NCBI RefSeq assembly: GCF_037201915.1
Contig: NZ_CP147505.1
Span: 2,604,001 to 2,668,000, forward strand
Direction: 5' to 3'
DNA: 64,000 bases
Source of the DNA: Haloplanus sp. CK5-1
GTDB lineage: Archaea; Halobacteriota; Halobacteria; Halobacteriales; Haloferacaceae
The position numbers and the translations under genes are program-made. The notes under the pieces are model-generated. The model saw only the letters and a program-made list of their open reading frames with translations, searched no databases and was not told the DNA's origin. Positions 9,806-16,587 of the stretch are shown here, in pieces (position 1 is the first letter of the stretch; each line of letters starts with the position of its first letter).

Positions 9806-10278
9806 TAGATCACCTCGGTGAAGTCGATGAGATTGATCGCCGTCCGCGGAATGGTGGGATACGTCTCCCCGAAGTACGCCTCGGTCTCAACGTGCGAGTA
9901 ATAGAGGTGATCGACATTGCGTTTGATACCGGCCTGGAAACTGATTACTGACCAAAACCGCCGCCCCGGAGAAATATCGACCGCGATGTCGGCGTTCGCG
10001 TCATCACCAGTCTCAATTGCCGACTGGAGGTACGCGATGATTGCCTCGAAATCGGTCTCCTCCTCGATTGTTTCGACGGTGATCGACGGTTCCTCGCCAC
10101 CCTGTGAAGTGACAACCGTCTTCATCAGCGATGTCGCAGCGTCCGTGACGTCATCGATAATCGGGTTATTGAGGACATAGATGTCAGTTGGAACATAGCC
10201 GTCGTGACACGCAGCGATGAGCGGATTAACGACTGGAGGGATGCTTGTCGATCCGTTCGTAATCCAGACCCGGTCCAT
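9805..10278 (-). CDS. Single-domain CARF-like protein (cyclic oligoadenylate sensor type)
   Basis: 157 aa Rossmann-like protein with the two CARF hallmarks. The first strand-loop is ITNGSTSIPPVVNPLIAAC (residues 6-24). A second loop, AVDISPGRRFWSVISFQAG (99-117), is followed by VDHLYYSHV, the form seen in Csm6/Csx1-type and related CARF sensors. Known for the family: binding of cyclic or linear oligoadenylates and control of a linked effector. No HTH or HEPN domain is present, so the effector must be another protein. The coupled PIN-like gene immediately downstream is the obvious candidate. No cas10, csm/cmr gene or CRISPR array lies in this window, so the source of any signal is unknown. Confidence 0.7.
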   Translation of the reverse strand: MDRVWITNGSTSIPPVVNPLIAACHDGYVPTDIYVLNNPIIDDVTDAATSLMKTVVTSQGGEEPSITVETIEEETDFEAIIAYLQSAIETGDDANADIAVDISPGRRFWSVISFQAGIKRNVDHLYYSHVETEAYFGETYPTIPRTAINLIDFTEVI

Positions 10279-10662
10279 AGTATGTTCTCAACCCATTAGC
10301 GTATCAACGTAATGGGGACTTTCCGCGGACAATTTCATACGCTGCGGCGGCAGTTCACGACGGCTGACCGTGTGGCTGGATTCGTGCGGTTCGTCACCGA
10401 TGGATTGGGTCTCGATTGGGGATCGTTTCAGAACGGAGTCAAACTTCTCTGGTTCTACCTCATGATCTGTTAGCTCCAAGGCTTTCGTGCAGTTTCTCCT
10501 CAAACTGATTTTCAGCAATCGTGACAGAGTGTGTTAGTAGTTATCGTTACCCCGAAAAAGTAGTTGCTTTAGCGTCTGAGATGCCGGCTAATTGCGGACA
10601 CCCCCCGTCCCCCCACCAGAGTATCCAGCGATCGAGCGGTTTGGTCGGTGTGTGGGAGTTCA
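10279..10662. other. Gap of about 380 bp without a convincing gene
   Basis: Upstream of the CARF gene. It holds one 76-codon minus-strand reading frame (10288-10518), but the product is not acidic and shows no domain, so I do not call it. The promoter of the CARF/PIN pair should lie at its left end. Confidence 0.4.
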
Positions 10663-11028
10663 CTACTCTGGTCGCACGGATGAGACACCGGGATTCGACC
10701 AATCATCTGCATCATGCTCCTCCCACGGTATGAGATAGACTCCCTTCTCAGCGCGTGCCTGACAGTCCATCTCTTCCATCAGATTGTTCCAGCGATCTTC
10801 AATCTTCTCACCAGGTTGCTTGTGCAGAGATTCGTCAAGGTCGTCAATCAATTGTCCTGTGAGGCGACGATGGCGGTCGGTATCGTGTGGCCCCAACACG
10901 TCTTCGTATCCCTCCCCACTGACGAAGTACCGGACGAGTGTCGTGAGGCGCAACGCGCGGTCATCACAGATATCGAACCGCTCCTCCAGCGTTAGACACA
11001 TGCGCCCGGCCCAATCGGAAGCACCCAT
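10663..11028 (-). CDS. Hypothetical acidic protein
   Basis: 121 aa from the ATG at 11028 (MGASDWAG); an alternative ATG lies two codons earlier at 11034. The product is acidic and leucine/arginine rich in the haloarchaeal manner (for example GQLIDDLDESLHKQPGEKIE), with no motif I recognise. It lies between the CARF/PIN pair and a broken ADP-ribosylglycohydrolase, same strand as both. Coding status rests on composition only. Confidence 0.5.
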   Translation of the reverse strand: MGASDWAGRMCLTLEERFDICDDRALRLTTLVRYFVSGEGYEDVLGPHDTDRHRRLTGQLIDDLDESLHKQPGEKIEDRWNNLMEEMDCQARAEKGVYLIPWEEHDADDWSNPGVSSVRPE

Positions 11029-11189
11029 ACACATCCTGTGTCACGCCAGCGTAATAGAAGCTCCCTGGAGAATTTAACCAGCGTAGGGATCACCCTCGTT
11101 ACAGAGAACGGCGATGAAGCGGGCCGATTGGAACGCATCAGGGATCCCTCTGTCTGTGAGAGCAAGTTCCTGATACGGTATAGAACCGG

Positions 11190-11406
11190 TCACATTCCTA
11201 CGTTGATCTCCGTGGTTGCCAGTGCGTGCGCGAGGAGTTTGAGGTCCTCACGATAGTCGATCGTACCGAGCCACTGGTCGGGCAGCGAATCGCTTGTCGA
11301 AGCGCCCGCCGGCGAGCGCGCCCGTGACCGCGCCAATCGTGTCCGTATCGCCGCCACGATTGACGACTCGGAAAATCGAGTGAAAGACTGCCGCTAGCTG
11401 GTGATT
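11190..11406 (-). pseudogene. C-terminal remnant of an ADP-ribosylglycohydrolase (DraG family), frameshifted
   Basis: On the minus strand NRGGDTDTIGAVTGALAG, the signature metal-binding strand of the ADP-ribosylglycohydrolase family, is followed by a shift of frame. The adjoining frame continues as SLPDQWLGTIDYREDLKLL and ends at 11190, which is the expected C-terminal tail of the same protein. One base must have been lost between the two segments near 11290. The upstream three quarters of the enzyme are missing: the longer reading frame that runs up to 11787 has no resemblance to the family before the signature. A dead fragment, probably left by recombination in the island. Confidence 0.8.
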
Positions 11407-11785
11407 ATACAACTTCCATTGGCCAAGTGACTTCTTGCGTGCTGGCGCGCACAGGAGATCGGCGCGTGCCAGCGATAACGCCCGAATCCGGCTCACTGTA
11501 AATCTACAATGGAACGTTTGAAACTCGGCCATGGCACGGTGTTTTCCCAAAATACAGAATTGAAAGCAGAAGGCTTCTGAATCCATTCTATCCCGTTTTA
11601 GCACCGTGAGAGTACAGAGGTTTTTAACTACCGAATAAAAACGAGGTTTGCTGGTCGAATATGACAGAGAGCACATCTTCGAGGTCCTATGACGCGATGA
11701 CTCGGCGGAATGTCCCGTTGTCACGGCCCCTTGGATGTGCTGAAACGTTGCTGTCGTTCGGACAGCCAGTCTAGGTGAAAACGAC
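11407..11785. other. Non-coding gap of about 380 bp
   Basis: AT-richer than the flanks. It contains the non-homologous 5' extension of the frame carrying the broken ADP-ribosylglycohydrolase and the promoter region of the next plus-strand gene. No gene supported. Confidence 0.4.
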
Positions 11786-12733
11786 ATGATACCTACTACC
11801 GAAGAGAAATCGACGACCCCCCGAGACGAATTGAACCGGATTGTGAGTCAGTCGGCGACCGAAGAGTCGTCGATAGCAGAGAACTCGCTGGAGACTGTTC
11901 TCCACGCCAGCGAGACAGTAGACGAGGCGGTTCGCCCCCGGATTGAGACATTCGCTACGGATACACCGCTTAGCTCAATAGAAGCCGAAATTTGGGTGCT
12001 GCGAAGCACCGTCGATTCGCGGGGAACCCGTCTTAATTATGGAGCAATCGCGCTTGCTATGAGAGCGCATGACAGTCCGTTTGGAAGGAATTGGGAACCA
12101 GATGGAGGGTCCAGTTACATGGAGTGGCCGACTGAGGCGATGGTCAAAGACATTCACATGGATTCCAAAGAAAAATTCGAAGAAGCCAGAGATTTCGTGG
12201 GTGCCAGTACCTTCTACAACCGCGAAGAAGTACTAGAGTCTCCTGCGATCGTATGGCTCGGCCGAGACACGATTGATCGACTTGAGAGCCAGAGTCTAGG
12301 ACAACCTGCTGATACCACACTGGATGACGTAGTAACCCAACTATTGGCAGAGACCGAATCCCGGCTTACCCTGGAAGAGTTGACTCACGCGTATCTCACC
12401 GCTCGTGGTGACGAGAACATCGCGCAGATCGTTCTGCACGAGGGGACATCTGGCTCCACACTCTGGTTCAGAGCCTACGGCAATGTGGATGATGAACTCC
12501 CGGACGTCATCGCCAAGACAGATGCCATCGAAGTCGGAGGTCAGCGGTATGACTTCTACTTCGATGAGGATCCTTATTGGCCAGATGATCGAGGTGGCAT
12601 AGTCACGCTCTATGCAGCTGAAGGACTGAACGAAACCGAGCCAATCTCACCAGAACATGGCATTGAGGCCGTCCGCGAACGAGTCACCGAAGCCTCCGAG
12701 CAGGAAGGATTCGACGGCCTAGCAGAACAGTAG
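11786..12733 (+). CDS. Hypothetical acidic protein
   Basis: 315 aa, start ATG 11786. Not recognised. Visible parts are an acidic Ser/Thr-rich N-terminus, a middle region with NYGAIALAMRAHDSPFGRNW, a short TTLDDVVTQLLAE helix (residues 178-190) that recalls antitoxin-like helices, and an aromatic C-terminal segment with RYDFYFDEDPYWPDD. Codon use is less GC-rich than the core genes to the right. It sits alone between a pseudogene and a tRNA fragment, typical island cargo. No function can be proposed. Confidence 0.7.
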   Translation: MIPTTEEKSTTPRDELNRIVSQSATEESSIAENSLETVLHASETVDEAVRPRIETFATDTPLSSIEAEIWVLRSTVDSRGTRLNYGAIALAMRAHDSPFGRNWEPDGGSSYMEWPTEAMVKDIHMDSKEKFEEARDFVGASTFYNREEVLESPAIVWLGRDTIDRLESQSLGQPADTTLDDVVTQLLAETESRLTLEELTHAYLTARGDENIAQIVLHEGTSGSTLWFRAYGNVDDELPDVIAKTDAIEVGGQRYDFYFDEDPYWPDDRGGIVTLYAAEGLNETEPISPEHGIEAVRERVTEASEQEGFDGLAEQ

Positions 12734-12807
12734 GCGAATGCGTCCCGAGGGAAACTTCTGGACCAATCACACCGCTCCAGCTCGACAGGCGCTCCCCGCG
12801 GCAGGGC

Positions 12808-12832
12808 CCGGGTTCGACTCCCGGGCGGGCCA
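12808..12832 (+). other. tRNA 3'-end fragment (T-arm plus acceptor), possible att remnant
   Basis: CCGGG-TTCGACT-CCCGG is a perfect T-arm with the invariant TTCRA loop. It is followed by a seven-base acceptor half and an A discriminator (GCGGGCC A). No matching D-arm, anticodon arm or 5' acceptor half is seen upstream, so only the 3' end is present. tRNA 3' ends are copied when tyrosine integrases insert elements, which suggests an old attachment site inside the island. The parent tRNA is not in this window. Confidence 0.45.
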
Positions 12833-12865
12833 TCAGGCCGGCGGAGATCCCGGCTCAAAACAACT

Positions 12866-13213
12866 ATGAAACGAGCAGACAGCAGCGGAACAAGCACAGA
12901 CAAAGACAACGGTGACACGGTACTCACCGAGACAGAGTTTGAGAACATGGGATGGCCGACTGACATAGAGCGCGTAGATTCTGGAATAGACCGTGTCTAC
13001 ATGATCGCAAGCTCACTCGGTAACACGAGGATGCTTGATACCAAAGAGGCTCAGGTGCTCGCATTCCGCGCGATCGCGGACGTTGGACGAGAGCGAACAG
13101 CTGAGGAGACAGGTATGTACACGTCAGAAGTGGACCGTGAGCTCAGGTCCGCGCGGCGAAAAGCAACCGGCGCTCGGGAATTAGTCGAAATTCTCGACGA
13201 CTGCGGGTACTGA
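12866..13213 (+). CDS. Small HTH protein with sigma-region-4-like C-terminus
   Basis: 115 aa. The N-terminal 40 residues are polar and disordered-looking. The second half, LDTKEAQVLAFRAIADVGRE followed by TAEETGMYTSEVDRELRSAR, has the length and pattern of a sigma-70 region 4 or LuxR-like helix-turn-helix as found in many small haloarchaeal regulators. Presumably DNA binding; target unknown. Located between the tRNA fragment and the tRNA-Arg gene, next to another small gene. Confidence 0.6.
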   Translation: MKRADSSGTSTDKDNGDTVLTETEFENMGWPTDIERVDSGIDRVYMIASSLGNTRMLDTKEAQVLAFRAIADVGRERTAEETGMYTSEVDRELRSARRKATGARELVEILDDCGY

Positions 13214-13330
13214 GCTAGGGCAGCACCTTCTTTCCCTGAGATTCGGACTGGCATACCGAGACACTCCTGAGGACACATTTGGCCTGAACGGCCCCACCCA
13301 CTCAAATACGACTGACACGAATCTCAAGAT

Positions 13331-13519
13331 ATGACTGATGACGAACCCATCGACCCCTCGGAACTTGACACTCACACGCTCAAGCAAATCAAACGCGTTG
13401 TCGAAGCGTACCCGGTAGTATCGGAAGATCCATCGCAGATCAGTGAGTACAGAGCAGGGAAACATGCTGCGTACACCACTGTTGCTGCGACGCTCTCAGA
13501 GTGGATCGATAAATCCTGA
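13331..13519 (+). CDS. Small hypothetical protein
   Basis: 62 aa, acidic N-terminus (MTDDEPIDPSELDTHTLKQI), then a helical basic segment ending in SEWIDKS. Composition fits a haloarchaeal protein. No domain recognised. It may be co-transcribed with the HTH gene about 120 bp upstream. Confidence 0.5.
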   Translation: MTDDEPIDPSELDTHTLKQIKRVVEAYPVVSEDPSQISEYRAGKHAAYTTVAATLSEWIDKS

Positions 13520-13800
13520 TTTCCGGAACTAACTGGTCAACGAGATCCTGAAGAAGATTTTCTCGGACAGTATTGGACAAGCGGGGACGAGGTGGCAACT
13601 ACTGTCGATCGAGATTGAGATACTGTTCTCCCACTGTGGCCCACACTATTATGTACCCATACTATCAATTAAATGTTGGCGAATCGCATGACACCGGCGA
13701 CCCCCATCACGAAACGTGATGAAATCAAAACGGCCGAAGAGGGGTTCCTTTATAAACGTCGTACCGCCGTCTGCCAAATGTTGCCCGTCACGCAGAATGA

Positions 13801-13875
13801 TGGGCGCTGCAGGATTTGAACCCGCGACAATCTGGTCCGAAGCCAGACACTCTGTCCAGGCTGAGCTAAGCGCCC
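13801..13875 (-). tRNA. tRNA-Arg (anticodon UCG)
   Basis: Reading the minus strand gives a full 75-nt cloverleaf: acceptor GGGCGCT, D-arm, anticodon stem TCTGG with loop CTTCGGA (anticodon TCG, for CGA codons), T-arm with TTCAAAT loop, acceptor return ending in discriminator A; CCA is not encoded. No intron. Its 3' end points left toward the accessory region (1-13.8 kb), while conserved chromosomal genes begin about 240 bp to its right, so it is the natural boundary and likely integration site of the island. Confidence 0.95.
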
Positions 13876-14115
13876 CTCCGTCCGAACACAGTCGAGCGGG
13901 CATGTTAAATGACGCGGTTCGGCGTCGGACGTGTATCAATTCCGAACAGTGAGCGGCGGTTTCCATGCGTCGACGCTTCATCCTTCGATTATCGAACAAT
14001 CAAAAAGAATATTACTGGCACACCGTATTCTCGTACTACCTCATGATTTCCGGCGAGCAGTATTGTCCATTGGGCGAGGGTTCTCTCTTCCTCGAGATTC
14101 ACGCGAGGGTTCGAA

Positions 14116-14724
14116 ATGTATGATCTTGGCCCGCCGCTGAACGCCGAGGTCGACGAGGGAACCAACCTGTTGCTCTCCGGCCCCGCGCTCTCCGGCAAGA
14201 CCGAACTCGCCTTCGACATCCTCGCCACCGGCGTCAGCAACGGCGAGGGGGCCATCGTCGTCAGCAACACCGACGGTGCGAAGCGTGTCTTTGAGGATCT
14301 CTCCAAGCGATTCGACTACGCGGACAACCCGGTCGCGGTCGTCGACTGTGTCACCCGCCAGCAGGGGGTCAACGAGGCCCGAGACGACTCGCAGGTCCGG
14401 TACACGTCGTCGCCCGTCGACATGACCGGCGTCGGGATCAAGTTCTCCGAACTCCTCGAGGAGTTCTACGAGACCCAAGGAATCCAGCGCAACCGAGTCG
14501 TGTTGGACTCGCTGTCGACGTTGCTCATGTACTCGGATCTCCAGACCGTCTTTCGGTTCCTCCACGTCTTCACCGGACGGGTCCAGAGCGTCGACGGGCT
14601 CGGTCTGTACGCCATCGACTCGGGGGCACACGACGACAAGACGATGAACACGCTCAAGCAGTTGTTCGACGGCGTCATCGAGACCCACGAGGACGGAGAG
14701 CCGACAGCGAACCTCCCCCGATAG
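14116..14724 (+). CDS. RecA/KaiC-like ATPase of haloarchaeal type
   Basis: 202 aa, a single RecA-fold domain. P-loop LLLSGPALSGKTEL (residues 16-29) and a Walker B region QRNRVVLDSLSTLLMY (near 125-140), as in the Rad55/KaiC/GvpD-like ATPases that are numerous in halophiles. The family is linked to signal transduction or regulation rather than recombination; here there is no second domain and no partner gene to sharpen the call. First clearly core gene right of tRNA-Arg(UCG). Confidence 0.75.
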   Translation: MYDLGPPLNAEVDEGTNLLLSGPALSGKTELAFDILATGVSNGEGAIVVSNTDGAKRVFEDLSKRFDYADNPVAVVDCVTRQQGVNEARDDSQVRYTSSPVDMTGVGIKFSELLEEFYETQGIQRNRVVLDSLSTLLMYSDLQTVFRFLHVFTGRVQSVDGLGLYAIDSGAHDDKTMNTLKQLFDGVIETHEDGEPTANLPR

Positions 14725-14778
14725 GGTGAAGATGCAGGTGCGTGTGATTCATTCCTCGCCGTCGCGTAGTGGACGTCG

Positions 14779-15198
14779 ATGACCGACTCGACCGACGCCG
14801 ACGTCGACGACCTGCTGGACGCGGAGACGATCGCCGTCGTCGGCTGTTCGACCACGCCGGGCAAGGCTGCCCACGACGTACCGGCGTATCTCGATCGACA
14901 CGGATACGAAATCGTCCCGATCAACCCGAACCACGACGAGGTGTTGGGTCGGCAGGCCTACGACAGCCTCGCCGAGGTGCCGGTAGAGGTGGACTTGGTC
15001 GACGTGTTCCGTCCGAGCGAGGAAGTGAGCGACATCACGGACGCGGTGGTCGAACGCGCGACGACTCGGGGCGACGTGTGGGGAATCTGGCTGCAACTCG
15101 GGATCCGCGACGACGACGCGGCGGCCCGCGCCCGAGACGCCGGCCTGATAGTCGTCCAAGACCGGTGTCTCAAGGTCGCTCACGGCGAGTTCGGGTAG
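14779..15198 (+). CDS. CoA-binding domain protein (CoA_binding_2, YccU-like)
   Basis: 139 aa Rossmann protein. The N-terminal nucleotide loop IAVVGCSTTPGKAAHDVPAY and the PINPNHDEVLG segment match stand-alone CoA-binding domains related to succinyl-CoA synthetase alpha. RCLKVAHGEF closes the fold. Biological role in the family is not established. Its stop abuts the stop of the convergent DUF5798 gene. Confidence 0.85.
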   Translation: MTDSTDADVDDLLDAETIAVVGCSTTPGKAAHDVPAYLDRHGYEIVPINPNHDEVLGRQAYDSLAEVPVEVDLVDVFRPSEEVSDITDAVVERATTRGDVWGIWLQLGIRDDDAAARARDAGLIVVQDRCLKVAHGEFG

Positions 15199-15498
15199 TC
15201 AGGCGTCGGTCGAATCCTCGCCGTTGCCGTCTTCGTCGCTCGCGACCGCTTCGGCGTCGGCGACGTGGACGTCGGCGGTGATGGCCGCCACGTCGATCCC
15301 CTCCTTCTCGGCGAGCGCCTCAACGATGGCTCGCTGTTCGGCCAGTTCGCGGTTCAGGTCGTTGACCTGATCACGCGTCTCGACGACGGTCTGTTGCATC
15401 TCGTGGACCTGTTCGCGGAGTTGGTTCAGCCGTCCGTACACGTCTTCGGCCATGTCGGCGACCTGTTGGAGCTTCTTCGCCGTGCTTCCGAGACCCAT
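15199..15498 (-). CDS. DUF5798 family coiled-coil protein
   Basis: 99 aa. A long heptad-rich helix (roughly residues 10-70, with VYGRLNQLREQVHEMQQTVV) follows MGLGSTAKKLQQ; the C-terminal 25 residues are acidic. This matches the small haloarchaeal DUF5798 family, of unknown function. Probably cytoplasmic and oligomeric. Confidence 0.8.
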   Translation of the reverse strand: MGLGSTAKKLQQVADMAEDVYGRLNQLREQVHEMQQTVVETRDQVNDLNRELAEQRAIVEALAEKEGIDVAAITADVHVADAEAVASDEDGNGEDSTDA

Positions 15499-15540
15499 AC
15501 ACCCATCTTAGTCGCAGGGTTTGAGTGTGTTTCGGGGCCG

Positions 15541-16587
15541 TCACCCCGACACGTCGACGTGGGGGACCGCCAGTCGGAGCAGGAGGTAACTGCCACCGCC
15601 GAGGGCGACGTAGCCGGCGACGACGAGCGGGTACGTCGGGCCGACGCTGTCGACGGCGAGTCGGGCGACGGTCGTGACCGGGTTCGTGGGCAGGAGCGTC
15701 GTCCCGCCGAAGGCAGCGAGGACGCCGACGGAGTAGAGGAACTGTGCGGCACGGCGGTCGGGGGCCAACAGCGCGATGGTCGCACCCAGCGTGACGACCA
15801 CCAGCGCGAGCGCGGCCACGACGACGAGGACGGCGACGGGATGGCGGACGGTCGTCCCGTTTGCCCCCAGGAGTCCGATCCACAGCGCGGTCTGGGCGGG
15901 GGCGAGCACCCCTGCGGCCCACACCTTGCCGTCGACGATGTCGACCATCGAGATGGGTGCGGCCCGGAGGAGTTCAAGCGTCCCCCGGTCGAACTCCTCG
16001 GTCAGCGAGTCGACGGTCATGGACCCGCTGATGAACACCGGGAGGAAACACAGCAGCGGGAGCAACACGGTGTAGGTAAACCCGTAGTAGGGTGGCGAAC
16101 TGACCCGCGGCGGGAGGTCGAGTGGCGTCGACGACAGCGACGACGACCGGTCTGCCCGCTCACTCCGCTCGAAGGCGGACAGAGCGTCGCGCAACTGGAC
16201 GACGATCACGGTCGTTCGGACGTTGCCGTCGGGTGCCGTCGCCGTCACGAACACCCGCCCGTCCCGCCGATCCGCGAGGAGGATGGCGTCGACGGTACCC
16301 GTCTCGAAGGCGCGCTGCGCCGCCGACTGGGTGTCGTACCCCACCCCCGTCATCGACGGCTGTTCGTCGACGACCCGCAGGAGGTCGTCCCGGGCGTCAC
16401 CGGTGACGCCGACGGTCGTCTCGAAGCCGTCGGCGCTGCCGGGGTCGTACAGCGAGACGAGGCCGACGACCAGGAAAGAGGAGAACGCGGCGATGAACAG
16501 TTGGATGAGCAGAGCGAGGACGATGGTCTTCTCCGAGCGCAGGGTTCGAAGCTCTCGACGCGCGACGACCAGACGTGGGTCACGCAA
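15541..16587 (-). CDS. ABC-2 type transporter permease
   Basis: 348 aa: a cytoplasmic start (RDPRLVVARRELRTL), one membrane helix near 25-45, an external domain of about 130 residues, then five hydrophobic segments containing SLTEEFDRGTLELLRAAPIS, typical of the coupling region of ABC-2/NatB-like exporters. It is the third gene of an operon with an ABC ATPase and an ABC-PrsW fusion; its ATG overlaps the upstream stop by 8 nt. Likely exports an unknown substrate (NatAB-like, drug or lipid). Confidence 0.85.
   Translation of the reverse strand: MRDPRLVVARRELRTLRSEKTIVLALLIQLFIAAFSSFLVVGLVSLYDPGSADGFETTVGVTGDARDDLLRVVDEQPSMTGVGYDTQSAAQRAFETGTVDAILLADRRDGRVFVTATAPDGNVRTTVIVVQLRDALSAFERSERADRSSSLSSTPLDLPPRVSSPPYYGFTYTVLLPLLCFLPVFISGSMTVDSLTEEFDRGTLELLRAAPISMVDIVDGKVWAAGVLAPAQTALWIGLLGANGTTVRHPVAVLVVVAALALVVVTLGATIALLAPDRRAAQFLYSVGVLAAFGGTTLLPTNPVTTVARLAVDSVGPTYPLVVAGYVALGGGSYLLLRLAVPHVDVSG

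Noticed and set aside
10288-10518. 76-codon minus-strand gene
   Set aside because: Basic, unstructured product with no halophilic composition and no coupling to neighbours.
11248-11787. Intact 179-aa ADP-ribosylglycohydrolase
   Set aside because: Only the last 50 residues resemble the family and the true C-terminus continues in another frame, so it is a remnant.
14769-15281. 170-codon plus-strand frame
   Set aside because: Arginine-rich overlapping shadow of the CoA-binding protein, which has a clear Rossmann motif in the next frame.
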